Positions 20,301-33,363 are shown, counted from the stretch's first letter. The stretch is 64,000 bases of DNA from Anaeromyces robustus (GCA_002104895.1 MCFG01000255.1:1-64000); one strand, 5' to 3'. Made by a program: numbers and translations. Notes: generated from the letters alone by a model not told the origin.

Positions 20301-21582
20301 TGAGTTTTTCGTTATCTTTTTCAGTTTCTTTTTCAATAATTGAATCCTGTTTAGATTTATTTTCAATAGATTGAAAATTATTTATTGTTTTAGAAGTAAT
20401 TATTTCTTTATTATCTTCAGTTTTTATTTTTTTGCTCTCTTTTACAATTATTTGAGCTATTTTTTTATTTTTTTCTAGGATTTCTGTATTTTGACCATTT
20501 GTAATTGATTCAAATGCTTTTTTATTTGAAATTGTTTCTGTACTCTCTTCATCCTTTATTATTATTTTAGTTGTTTTCTCTTTATTATTATAATTATTTT
20601 CATCTTTATCATTTTCATTTGTAATAGTTATTATTTCGACAGACTTATTTATTCCTGAACTATTATTTTTTATTTCCTCTGTTTCCTTAATACATTCTTT
20701 ATTAATTAATTCCGTATCTTCATAATCACTATTATTACTTAAAAATGTTTCAATTTCTGATAAATTAGTTAATTCTGATGAAGAAATTGTAAATGTTGAA
20801 TTACTCGATTGGTCTTCAACTATCGATTTTGATATATTATTATTAATATTGCTGCTGTTGTTTTTGTTATTGTTATTTCCAATTTCATTATCATTTGATA
20901 TTAACTTTAAATATATATTCATATTAAAATTAATAGTAAAGTATTATTAATATTATTAATGATTCAATAAATTATAATTAGTTTTTAATATATACTTTCT
21001 GTTTTTTAACTATATATGGTATAAATTCTTTATTATTTTTATCTTCAATATCGGTCGAATTCTGTATATAAATTTATTTTAATTTTTATTGAATATTAAT
21101 ATAATTAAATAATATAATAAAAAAATATATATATGTTATGCATATAATAAACCTTTAAATATTTAATAATTAACTTACTCTTTTTTTATCTAATGATGGT
21201 TTTGTTTCTTTTTCATTGGTATTAATTTGAAAATCTTCCTTTTATATATATAGTTTTAAAAAAAAAAACGAAAAAAATTTTTGTGAATTAATTATAAATT
21301 GATATTGTATATCAAAATATAAAATTGTATATTTTATATTTTCTTTCAATACCTACTTTTATTATTTTACTTTCATCTACTTTGTATTTTAATATATTAT
21401 ATATATTATTTTTTAATATTATATTATAATATGATCATATATTTGTTAATAATAATACTTTAATTTATTTTATTCAAAATTCTTTTTATATTTTTAGTTA
21501 CTTTTGTCAAATTTTGGTATCTCAAAAGATTTTAATGACCACCATTCTGATAACAAAATATTAAGAGATTCATGAATATTTA

Positions 21583-21613
<31 letters not shown>

Positions 21614-22744
21614 ATAAAATAAATTAAATATATTAATTAAACTGTAATTTTTTTAAATTTCATATTATATACCTATATTTTGAAATTCATCTTTTTTTAA
21701 TGAAAATATATTTGGATTTGATACTAGAACATTTTGAATAATATCTTTCAAGTTGAATGGGCCTATAATAATATTATGTATTATGTATATTAAATTATTA
21801 TCTCTGTAATTATTATTAATCATTTATTAATCATTATTATTATTATTATTATTATTCATTATTCATTTACGAGTTTTATTTGGATAAAAATATTCCCAAT
21901 TATTATTTATAAAAGTATATATATCTTCTTGAAATTGACAATATCTATTTTTATTATGTTCATTATTTGAAATTTCGTTTTTTTGTTTAATTATATTATA
22001 TATTACTAGTTGGATACAATTTATCCTAAAAAGCATTTATTATTATAAAGATAATAATATTATTAATACTATTAAAAAAATTTTTTTATATAAATTTTTA
22101 TTTAAATACCAATTCAATTCTGTTCTTTTATATATTTCCTTTCCTTTTGAACATACTGAGCACTTAAAAATATAAAATATGTCACCAATTAACTGAGGGT
22201 ATTTTAATACTTTAACACAAGCTTATTTATTGGTTAAAATAAAAAAAAAGTTAGTAATTTATTTTTAAAAAATTTAAAAGATATTTAACAATAAATATAT
22301 GAAATATATTACATGAATGAAAAATTTGTCTGCATTCCTGACATTTTATGTATGATTCATTTCTAAAGAAATAAGTAATTCAATAGTTTTTAAATACTAA
22401 TTTTAATATACTAATAATAATAATAATAATAGTAATAATAATAATTTTATAACAAAAATATTATAATAAAAATATTATAAATAATTATTTCATATATTTA
22501 ATTTTTATAATTATGATTTTTTACTCTGTAATATTCTTTCCGCAGTAACAATATATATTTTCTTCATTTCTTGTATGTGTTTCATTCCAAGTTAATTCAT
22601 TAATCTTATATAGAATAGAAAATAATAACAATAGTAATAATAAATAATAAAGAGTTATATATATAATCTTTATTAATAAAAAAAATTATATATAATTATT
22701 ACGTTATATGGGAATTGTATAAAATATATACATGAATCAGACAT
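17090..22744 (-). CDS. KAT14: KAT14/ATAC2 (CSRP2BP) histone acetyltransferase with PHD finger, 19 exons, 1241 aa
   Basis: Exons: 22703-22744, 22525-22604, 22313-22362, 22110-22221, 21871-22025, 21673-21762, 21502-21546, 21357-21379, 21179-21238, 20996-21061, 18799-20904, 18594-18713, 18383-18490, 18086-18294, 17893-18011, 17662-17803, 17556-17580, 17421-17474, 17090-17209. Residues 33-81 give C-x-C-x12-C-x2-C-x4-H-x2-C-x18-C-x2-C, a complete C4HC3 PHD finger. Next comes the KAT14 block W-x-x-CIQLVIYNI...QEDIYTFINNNW and a WW motif. Residues about 242-943 are one disordered Asn/Glu/Lys exon. The C-terminal third carries RNYDIKPPKLKLL, MLCHAFWPGIN and a GNAT fold (YIYVRPDWGNSGIGKFML, LHVSANNKAMLMYQKFGF, ending NAFLLRLRR), close to the animal protein. 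In animals KAT14 is a subunit of the ATAC coactivator. The start is chosen as the first ATG that joins in phase. Confidence 0.95.
17231..17395. repeat. (AAAT)n microsatellite in the last KAT14 intron
   Basis: AAAT units with a few AAAAAT and AAT interruptions fill most of the 17210-17420 intron, which separates the two exons encoding the acetyl-CoA-binding end of the GNAT domain. Confidence 0.9.
19736..19990 (-). repeat. Degenerate 7-residue coding repeat in the KAT14 linker
   Basis: Read on the minus strand, the large exon carries a run of NENINEK-like heptads (NENINEKSNENINEKINE and variants) flanked by KKLNEN/KKLDEN versions. The DNA unit is about 21 bp. The complementary strand gives a spurious Phe-Ile-Phe-Ser frame. 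Confidence 0.85.
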
Positions 22745-23188
22745 TTAAAAAAAATAGTTATATAAATATAATAAATAATAAGAATTTATTAATGAAATTA
22801 GTATTTTTTTATTATTAATAGAATTTTTATAGAATGAATTTTTATAAAATTTAATTTTATTCAATGTTTTTAAACTATTATAAAATTCCACTAAATAATT
22901 TGAACTTTTTTATATTTATCATTTTATTTAAAATTAAATTTTTTAATTTTTTATCCTTTTATAGTATTTATTATTAAATAAAAAATTAAAGATTCTTATA
23001 ATTCATATACTTTATATATATTATTATATAAGATAAATAACCATACTAATATATTTTATATAAATTTATATAACAGGATTTTGATTGGTTAAAATAATAT
23101 AAAATCAATTTCTAACATTTTATTAAATATATATTATTTTTTTTTTAATATGTAAAGTAGTTTGAATTCATTTGAAATTATTAATAAA
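22745..23188. promoter_or_regulatory. Divergent promoter region of KAT14 (-) and WDR4 (+)
   Basis: 444 bp separate the two start codons, so the region probably holds both promoters. On the WDR4 side, ATGTAA at 23150-23155 is a minimal start-stop upstream reading frame if the leader extends that far. No further element identified. Confidence 0.45.
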
Positions 23189-25027
23189 ATGAAAGTACCA
23201 TATCATTTAATTAGATATTCAAATGATTGCATTGCTGCAGTTTATAACAATAAAATAAAAATTAAAAATTTAAGGTAATATAATAATAATTATAATATAA
23301 TAGTGACGAAATTTTATTAAATATTTTTTTTACTAATGTAAATATATTAAATACCAATAGTACAAAAGAAACTATTGAATTAAATCAGGATGAAACTAAT
23401 AAAACAAGTATAAGATCAATTGCATTTAATAATGATGCTTCAATTTTAGCAGTAGCTTCTGATGATAAAAAATTAAAGTTTTGGGATGTTAAAACAGGAA
23501 AATGTTTATCAATAAAGTATGTTCGAGAAAAAAAAAAAAATTTCAATTAATATTTCAATATTTAAATAATTAAAATGTAATTATAATTAAATATATTTAT
23601 AATTTATAGAAACACACCAAAAAAAGTTAATTCAATTGTTTTTGAAAATCATGGAAAAAAAATCTTAATTGCTGATGGTTTTGGGGATGTTTATAGGTAT
23701 TTAAAAACATTATATATATCATACAAGTAAATTAAAATATTTTGATTAAAATGTAAATTAATTTAACATAGTTATTCTGTTGATGAGGAAGATGAAGAAA
23801 AAGAATCTTTATTAGGTCATGTTTCAATGTTAACGGATATATTATTATCAAAAGATGAAAAATATGTTATAACTTCTGATAGAGATGAAAAAATAAGAGT
23901 AACAAGATATCCAAAAACATATATTATTCATAATTTCTGTTTAGGACATAAAGAGTAATTATTTTTTTCAGATAAAAATTTAAAATATATTTTTAAAATA
24001 TAAAAATTAATTATTTTTTTTTTTTTTTTGTAGATATATTTCAAAAATGCAATTTATTCCAAATAATAATAATTTATTATTATCTGGAGGTGGTGATGAT
24101 TATTTATTTTTATGGGATTATATTAATGCTACAATTGTTCAAACAATTAACATTAAAGAATTAATTAACGAAACAATAACTGTAATAATTTAAATATATT
24201 ATAACTTCATATTTATGTGTATTATTTTAACTATTAATATTTAATTTTTTATTATTATCATTATTGTTGCTATTATTGTTTTAATTACTAGAAAAATAAT
24301 TTAACATTAATTGATTCTTACAATGTAAAAGAGATTACTACATATTCAAAAGAAAATCTTGTTGCTGTTTGTTTCGAAAGGTATATTCAAAATAAATTAA
24401 ATAATATATAATAAAATATTATATAAACCATATTTATCTTAATATTTATTATCAATATAAATATAGACTCCCAGTAATTTTTATCTTTGAATTTATCGAA
24501 AATAAATTAAGTCTTAAATATACTGTTATTACAGAAAATTTAATATTAGATATAGCATTTGATAATCAAGGAAGAATATGGATTACTAACTTTGTTGATG
24601 AAAATACTAAAGAAACAATTACTATTTTATCAAAGGTAAATTATATATTCAATTATTATTATTATACTATTGAAAGAATTACATTATTTATATATATATA
24701 TATATATTTTTTTTTTTGAAAAAAAGTTTTCTCCTGTTGAATATGACACTAAAGAAGAGTTAATATTCTTTAAAAATACTGAAGAATGTATGTACTTTAT
24801 TATTATAGAGTTATTACTTTTAATTATAACTTTTATATTATTAATAATAAAAATAAATATTAATAAAAATTAATACATAAATTAATATACAATAAATAAT
24901 AGGTGAAAAAAATGATATTAATAAGTATATGACAGTTGAAAACTTAAGAAAAGAAGTATTAGATGCTAAAAAAGCTCAACAAGAACTACAAGAAGATATT
25001 ATTACAAAAAAACAAAAAATTGAATAA
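23189..25027 (+). CDS. WDR4: WDR4/Trm82, non-catalytic subunit of tRNA (guanine-N7) methyltransferase, 9 exons, 367 aa
   Basis: Exons 23189-23274, 23361-23516, 23610-23696, 23772-23954, 24034-24181, 24292-24380, 24467-24635, 24727-24787, 24903-25027. A WD40 propeller with the family signature [10 protein letters not shown]...[14 protein letters not shown]...FCLGHKEYISKMQF, followed by [16 protein letters not shown]. With the catalytic partner METTL1/Trm8 it places m7G46 in the variable loop of many tRNAs. Typical WD units are visible ([26 protein letters not shown]). A charged C-terminal helix of about 35 residues ends the protein. Length is near yeast and human (about 410-445). ATG 23189 is the first in-frame start; the ATG at 23150 is followed at once by TAA. 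Confidence 0.94.
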
Positions 25028-25338
25028 TCATATTATTTTTATTAAATATAACAATATTTTTTAGTATAATATTTTTTTATTATACTAAAAACATGTAAAA
25101 TAAAAATAATATTTATGTTTTTCAAAAAAAAAAAAAATGCAAATAGATATTTTCATACTTTAATAATTAAATAAATAATAATAAAAAAATAATTTAGTGA
25201 TAAATTTTTAAAAATTATAAAATTATATAAAAATATATTTTATAATTAAATTATTTTTATTTAGTTGATTAATATATATATATTATTAATAGAATAATAA
25301 TAACTTTGATACAAAATATGTAAATGTTAATTTTTGCT
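25028..25338. other. Intergenic between convergent WDR4 and DRC12
   Basis: About 310 bp of A+T-rich 3' flank with homopolymer runs. No gene or RNA seen. Confidence 0.7.
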
Positions 25339-25476
25339 TTATATTTTTTCTGTTGTTATATGAAAATCAGCAAGCCTTCTTTGATTTATTTCAGATAAAT
25401 GAATATCATCTTTCCACTTGTTTGTTACTATTTCTAATTTATTTGTCATTCTTGTAACTGTTTCCTTTTATTATAA

Positions 25477-25531
<55 letters not shown>

Positions 25532-26479
25532 TATATCAATAATTGATTATTTGTTATAAATGAAGTTGTAATATATTTATATATATAATTTATTAATAAA
25601 TAATATAATATTTATTATTAATACATTTAACATTGTTTCAAATTCGGATGATAAATAAGTCATTTTGACATTTTGGTCTTCTATTAAACTATCTTTTTCT
25701 GCAATAATTCTAGCGTGTTCTTTAGCAGATTCTTGTAAAGCTAATTTTGCTACATCTTAGTTTTAACAATAAATACATGTAATTATTTGAATGAATTATA
25801 TATATGTAATAAATAAAATAAAATAAAATAAAATAAAATAAAATAAAATAAAATAAAATAAAATAAAATAAAATAAAATAAAATAAAATAAAATAAAATA
25901 AAATAAAATAAAATAAAATAAAATAAAATAAAATAAAATAAAATAAAATAAAATATATACTTAATTGATTTTGCAATTCACACACTTTTGCTTCCAAAAC
26001 TTTTATTTTGGTAATCATATTATTTTGTAATTGTCTATATTGTTTATTCATATCTTTTTTATAATCATTATTTTTTTTGTATTGTAAAAAAAATTAATAA
26101 TTTGTTTTGTTTTAATTCAATTATATGTAATTAAATTAACCTGAAGTTATGGAATATCTATCAGATGTACTATTTGCTAATTCCTGTTTAAGTTCGTTCA
26201 TTTCATCATTTTGTAGCTTACATTTTTCTATTAATCTTGTATTTTTATTAATTTTATCATCTAAAATTATATAAATATGTAATTCTAGTTTTTAATAAAA
26301 TATTATATATAACAACTTCATTTACCAAGTTCATGTAATAAATTATTATTTGTAACGTTTGCTTTTGTTAGTTTATCATAACAATCAAGTTCTTCAGGTG
26401 ATTTTTGTTTAGTTGCTTTTTTCTTTTTTAAGCCTTTTTTTTTTTTTGTTGATTTTGTTTTTGCAATTTTTGGAGGCAT
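25339..26479 (-). CDS. DRC12: Dynein regulatory complex subunit 12 (CCDC153), 5 exons, 207 aa
   Basis: Exons 26326-26479, 26141-26260, 25961-26053, 25625-25755, 25339-25464. A small coiled-coil protein of the nexin-dynein regulatory complex in the axoneme. It begins MPPK plus a Lys-rich stretch, as in animal CCDC153. The conserved body includes DMNKQYRQLQNNMITKIKVL and the C-terminal SSEFETMLNETVTRM, LEIVTNKWKDD, aligning with the MSRQ-x-x-ALQ and KYEEILHDSLDRLLAKL...QQWD segments of the human protein. Length (207) matches the family (about 210). The assignment relies on recalled similarity of a coiled coil, so it is slightly less certain than the globular genes. One intron is almost entirely an AAAAT microsatellite. 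Confidence 0.85.
25808..25953. repeat. (AAAAT)n pentanucleotide microsatellite in a DRC12 intron
   Basis: About 29 essentially perfect AAAAT units on the + strand, making up most of the 205-bp intron 25756-25960. In the transcript it is a (UUUUA)n tract just 5' of the next acceptor. Confidence 0.95.
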
Positions 26480-27040
26480 TTTTTCTTTAAATAGTTTTAT
26501 GTAGTAATAAAATTATATTATTATTATATTGAAAATTTTACAAAGAGATAATCATATTAGTTTATTACTTTTTTGTGGTATACTCCGATAAATTTTTTAT
26601 TTTATTATTAAAGTAATTTTTTTTAATTAAATAAAAACAAAAAATTTATATTTTTTTTTTATTTTTTAAATTAAAAAAATTAAATAAAAATTTAACCTTT
26701 TACATTACACAAATACATATATTTATATATAAAATTTTGATTTGTTTTTAAATTATTTTTCATCTTTTAAAAAAAGAAGTTTATATTTTTTTTATTATAT
26801 TTTTGAATTATACTTATTTCCTTTTTTCGTTATATATAATAATAATTAGTTTAAACTTTTACATTACATTACACAGACATATATTTATATATAAAATTAT
26901 GATTTGTTTTTAATATTAATACTTCTGTTTAAATTAGTCTTCATCTTTTAAAAAAAGAAGTTTATATTTTAGTTTTTTATTATATTTTTGAATTATATTT
27001 ATTTCCTTTTTTCGTTATATATAATAATTAATTTAATAGA
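26480..27040. promoter_or_regulatory. DRC12 upstream region with a tandem duplication of about 170 bp
   Basis: Two direct copies lie at about 26691-26860 and 26861-27034. Each starts with a TTTTACATTACA motif, then ATATTTATATATAAAATT, TGATTTGTTTTTA, CATCTTTTAAAAAAAGAAG and ATTTCCTTTTTTCGTTATAT, in the same order. They differ by small indels. A third, weaker match begins near 29310. Confidence 0.75.
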
Positions 27041-27080
27041 TTTTAATAATATAACACTTTAATAATAATAATTATATAAC

Positions 27081-27112
<32 letters not shown>

Positions 27113-27296
27113 TAAATAATAATATAAAATAATTAATCAATAATAACTAATTAATTAATTAATAATAATAATAATATCAATGATATTTCTATAAATGTTT
27201 TAGATTAAACTTAATAAAATAAAGAAATGAAAATGATATTATAACCTATTTCTCTTGAATCTTCATTGATTGAAATTTCGGTTTTTTTCTATATTA

Positions 27297-28420
27297 TTAT
27301 ACTTAAAGCAACTGAAAGAGCCAGTGAATTAACTATATTAAGAACTTATGCAAGTTTGATATTAAGAAAAGAATTATATAATAAAAAAGAACGATTATAA
27401 TTTATTCATTTTATAGATGATAAAGGAAAAGTATTCATTAAGATTATTAATAATATTAGAAAATCAATAAATTTACAAAATAGAAATTAATTAGTTCATT
27501 AAAATATAAGAAGTTAAATAACCATATCTGTTGAATATGGATCCAAAGTAAGGTAATATATATATAAATACTATGATTCATTGAAAGATAATATGCTTGA
27601 AATGAGTGGTAATGATGAAGAAGATGAATTACTGATGGATAAAACAAGAGATATATACAGAATAATTAATAAGAAAATTTAATATTTAAAAAATATAATG
27701 AATTTTAAGGTCATTATAAAGAAGTCGTTCATCTTATTAAATTAATAAGTAATTATAATGTATATTAGTCTGTAAAATTTAATTTTGAATGATGAAAAAT
27801 CTCTAGATGTAAATTATATTTATATTCTTAATAATTTAGAATTATATAAATGACTTATGTATATGACTATATCTAAGAATAACAAAGTTATAGTAGAAGT
27901 ATGAAAAATAATCTTAATGACTTTAGGATTAAAAGGTCAATACAAAAAAAAAAAATATAAGGTGTGCAATTCTATACATTTAATAAAGATACAATATATG
28001 AGATAATTCAACATAACTTCGAGAATATGTTTAATGATGAGATTAATTCTAGAAGCGAAGTATCAAAAAAATTATAGAAAAAGCAACACCACCACAATTA
28101 TCAGAATTAAATATAGGATTTAAAATGAATTATAAATTAATGAGTGATACATATTATCCTATAAAGATCTAGAAAAATAAGAGAAATTCATTAATTAGTG
28201 AACAAAGAGAAAATAGATATATAAATAATATATTATACCAAGAGGTAATAACAAAATATAAATATTAAAAAATTAAATATAATATTTTCAGTAATATATT
28301 TAATAAAGATAAATATATATATAATCACTTGATTTCAATATTTTAACCACGAGATACACTATATGATATGATATACAGAACTTTTATGTGTGCTGGTCGT
28401 TTTTAATAGTATAATTATAT
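27297..28420 (+). pseudogene. Decayed coding-like segment of unknown origin
   Basis: The base composition becomes codon-like and several short open stretches make sensible protein, but stops and frame changes break them up. Examples are ATERASELTILRTYASLIL (from 27307), DNMLEMSGNDEEDELLMD (about 27588), FNKDTIYEIIQHNFENMF (about 27980) and ELNIGFKMNYKLMSDTYY (about 28105). Several stops sit where CAA, CAG or TGG would read sensibly (TAA, TAG, TGA). I do not recognise the family. It could be a dead mobile or viral-type gene or a dead cellular gene. Introns alone do not restore one frame. Confidence 0.35.
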
Positions 28421-28423
28421 TTA

Positions 28424-28463
<40 letters not shown>

Positions 28464-29027
28464 TAATCAAAAATACCTCTAACCTAATAATTCCAATATT
28501 AGGTCAGAGAATTAATAATTAGAAAAATTTTCAAAAATAATTTTAAGTAATTAAATATTTAAAATATATGAATATAAACTAATATACTATATAATATATA
28601 AAAATATAATAATAATATATGAATTAAAGGATATTATATTTAACAATATAATAATAAATTATTATTATATTTTTGATTATACTTTAATATACTATAATAT
28701 TAATAATATTAATAATAAATAAAAATATAAAGTTATATATATTAATAATATTTTATAAAATATATAAAAAAATGAAAGTAAAGAATTATTATTAAATATA
28801 TGAAAGAATAAATATTTAAAATGTATTATGTATTATATAAACTATTTTTATAATTATTATTAAGAAAAGATATAAATTTAATATTTTATAATTAAATATA
28901 CTAAAACTACACATATCGGTTCACTAATTAATAAAAAAAAAAAAGTAATGTATATTAAACCATATCAATATTATAATAATGAAATTTATATATATGAAAT
29001 AAAACCAAGTTTATTTCATTAATATTG
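28421..29027. other. Gene-free A+T-rich stretch with one hairpin
   Basis: No coding potential seen. It holds an (AT)n run near 28428-28454, a T tract and the hairpin at 28477-28509. Confidence 0.6.
28477..28509. other. Inverted repeat with 13-bp arms and 7-nt loop
   Basis: The left arm CTCTAACCTAATA (28477-28489) and right arm TATTAGGTCAGAG (28497-28509) pair over 13 bp with one mismatch, around the loop ATTCCAA. The arms contain more G+C than the surroundings. Confidence 0.75.
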
Positions 29028-29029
29028 AA

Positions 29030-29122
29030 TGTTTTGTTAGGTTCTTTTGGTGTTTTTGTTTAATTACTTTTTTATTTTAAATAAATAATTTTTTTTTTTT
29101 GTTTTTTTGTTTTTTTTAGGCA
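29030..29122 (-). pseudogene. DRC12 exon-1 fragment, pseudogene
   Basis: On the minus strand from ATG 29122 the sequence reads MPKKNKKTKKKK, then a stop. In another frame it continues KKVIKQKHQKNL, matching MPPK...KKKK and KKKATKQKSPEEL of DRC12 exon 1. The flanking DNA up to about 29340 also matches the DRC12 upstream region (a TTTTTTTGTGG element, TAAATTTTTTA, TTTTACATTACACA). It is therefore a decayed duplicate of the DRC12 5' end, with a frameshift and stop. Confidence 0.65.
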
Positions 29123-29923
<801 letters not shown>

Positions 29924-31349
29924 ATGTTCGAAGGAATAGTTATTTCGTTATTAAATAAATTACTGGGGAAATATGTTGATAATCTTGATTCTAAACAATT
30001 ATCAATATCTGTGTGGAAAGGTCCGCTTTTTTTTCTTTATTATAAAATTATTAAAAATTCTTTCTATATATTACTGAATAATTTAATTAAATATTTTTTA
30101 TTAATTAATAACTTTAAAGGTGATGTTGTATTGCAAAATTTGAGACTAAGAAAAGACACATTAAGACAATTACAATTGCCAATTGATGTCCTTGAAGGCA
30201 TTTAAATAATGATAATAAATTATTAGACAAAAAAATTTTTAAATTTTTAAATATTTATAAATTATTTATAATAAAATTTATAGGATATCTAGGTGAATTA
30301 GTATTAAAGTTTTCATGGACGGATTTTCAGAATACTCCAGTTAATATTAACATTAGAGATGTTTTATTACTAGCAATTCCAAAAGCTGAAACTGAAGTAG
30401 TTATAATTAATTTAAATTAAATAATTTTAAAAATGTTAATATCAATTTGATTAATAGTTTCATTTTTTTTTAATATATATTATATTTTAGTATGACGAAG
30501 AATTGGAGCAAAAAGAACTTCTTCATAATAAATTAGAAAAAATAAAACAAATGGAACTGGAAGAAATTGAATTAAATGATAATAATAATAGTAAGATTAT
30601 AATAAAGATTAAAATAAAAAAAATAATAAGTATTTTTATTATAAAATATTAACTGTTTATTATTTTAATAATAAAGATAAGCAGGAAACATATATGACTC
30701 AATTAATGGCAAAGATTATTGATAATTTACAAATATCTATAAATAATATTCATGTTAGATACGAAGACCAAAAAAGTAATCCAAAAGTAAGCATGATTCT
30801 TTTAATTGTTTTTTTATAATAATAAGTAAATATTACTTGTTAAATTATATGAGTGTTTAATTAATATTTATTTTTTCCTAATAATATAACATTTTAAATA
30901 TTAGTCACCATTTTCTATTGGTTTAACAATTTCACAACTTACAGCTTGTTCGAGTAATGAAGAATGGGAAAAAGAATTTATTAAAGAGAGTAATACTACA
31001 TATAAGGTAAGCTGCTGATATAAAATTAATTTTTTAAAAGTAAGGTTATTTATATTAAAATTTTATTATTTAATATAATAGTTATTGAATTTAGAAGGTT
31101 TATCTTTATATTGGAATACTGATTCTGAATTATTTTCAAATAAATCGTCATATGACTTTTTTGAAATGATGGTATATTTATGATTAATATATATATTTAA
31201 TTATTTGGTGTTAATATGTTAATATAAAATTAATATTTTTTTTTTAAGAAAATTGATTTTAGTTCTTCAATTCAGTTTATATTAAAACCTGTTTCTGGAA
31301 CTGGAAAGGTATACTATTTATTATTATAATTGATGTTATTAATAGCAAT

Positions 31350-31383
<34 letters not shown>

Positions 31384-32215
31384 TTTTTTTAGTATTAATT
31401 ATTGAATAATTATTAATTATTATAATTTTAAAGCTTATAATGAATAAGAACACAGATGTAAATCGTTTAATGACTAAGATTGATATTGTATTGGATGAAT
31501 TTGGTTTAGTAATTGATGAAGAACAATATCAAAATATATGGTTATTAATTGATAATTTTTCAAATTTTAAAAAACATGAAAAAGTAAGTAATAACAATTA
31601 ATTTCATTAATAGATATATTAATTTATTAATTCATTTTTTTTTTTTTTAAGTATCGTAAATTCAGACCCCATCCTACAATGACTCCAAAATCACACCCAC
31701 GTGAATGGTTTAATTATTTTGGTATATTTTATTTAATAATATTATGATATATAATATATAAGTTTAATATAAAATATTAAATTGTATAATGTATTCTATT
31801 TTATTAAATGAATTTATAATGTTTAATAGTAAATTGTGTATTATATGAAATTCGTGAAAAAAATTATAAATCTTCATGGGATTATTTCAAAAAACGTCGT
31901 GATGATAGGCGTTTGTACTTAAAATTATATCAACAAATTTTATTAGGAACTACTAATCAAAATGTAAAATATAAAAAAAAAATAATGATAATATATATTA
32001 TATATCATACATATAAATGTTATAAAATAAAATCACATATAGTATACAAAAATAACATACGATATAATATAATAGATAATAGATGAGTTGAAAGAATTGG
32101 AAAAGCAGTTATCTTTTGATGATATAAAATATTATAGAACATTAACAAAAAGTATATTAAAAACTAATAATTTAGGTAATTATTTTGTTTATTTAATATA
32201 ATAAAATGTAAATTC

Positions 32216-32250
<35 letters not shown>

Positions 32251-33294
32251 TATACTTATAAATATTGTTAATTACTATATAAATAATTCTTTTATAATTA
32301 ATAAAATGATACAGTTAAACCAAAACCACCATCTGAAAATATACAAAGAAGAAGTTGGCTAAGAGGATGGTGGAATAGAGAAGAAAATGAATCACAAGAA
32401 GTAATTTCATATAATATAATAATATTTTAATTATTTATTATTATTATTAATTTTTTTTCTTTAAAATTTTAATATAAATAAATAAAAATATTACAGGAAA
32501 TTCAAATAGTAACTGATGAAGATCTTCAATTAATATACCAAGCAATTGATTTTGATCCAAATTTTAAATTAGGAAAAGAAGATTTACCTCCAGATGTAAT
32601 AATTTATTATATTATATTATATTATATTATATTATATTATTTTATAAAAATGTAATTTTATTTTGTAATGATTTATTAATCATATATTAAATTATATTTT
32701 ATATTTTAAAATATTTTAAGTTTATTATGTTAAATCTAATCTTTAATTTAAAACGTGGATCATTAACATTTATTCAACAACCACATAGTAAAAAACCAAA
32801 TAGTATTCTATATTCGAATATTGATAATTGTATTCTTGATTTTATAAAAAGACCAACATCACTAAAATTTAATATAAAAATTAGTGACTTCATATTAAAA
32901 GATAGAATTGATAATAACTCAAAGTTTTCGGAATTAATTAAAGCAAAGAACACAAAAAATATTATAGAAGGGTAACATTAGCTATTTAATCTATTATTTT
33001 TATTAAATCAATAATTACTGTTTAACTGAATATAATAAATATTTATATATAATAGAAATGAAGACGATATAGGCGATAGTACATTCTTAGATGTTAATTT
33101 TGAAACTAATCCTCTTGATCAAAAAATCGATTATTCATTAATTGTTAATATGAAACCACTTGAAGTTAATTATAATTCTGAAATAATTGACAATCTTATT
33201 AAATTTGTTACAAGACCAACAATCCAGCTAGAAACATTAATTACTGTTAAAGTAACTGAATTATAAATATTATAATATATATTCATTGTTATAA

Positions 33295-33363
<69 letters not shown>

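Noticed and set aside
18819-20374. Frames on either strand within the KAT14 linker exon
   Set aside because: Shadows of the low-complexity coding sequence. Only the minus frame joined to both neighbouring exons fits KAT14.
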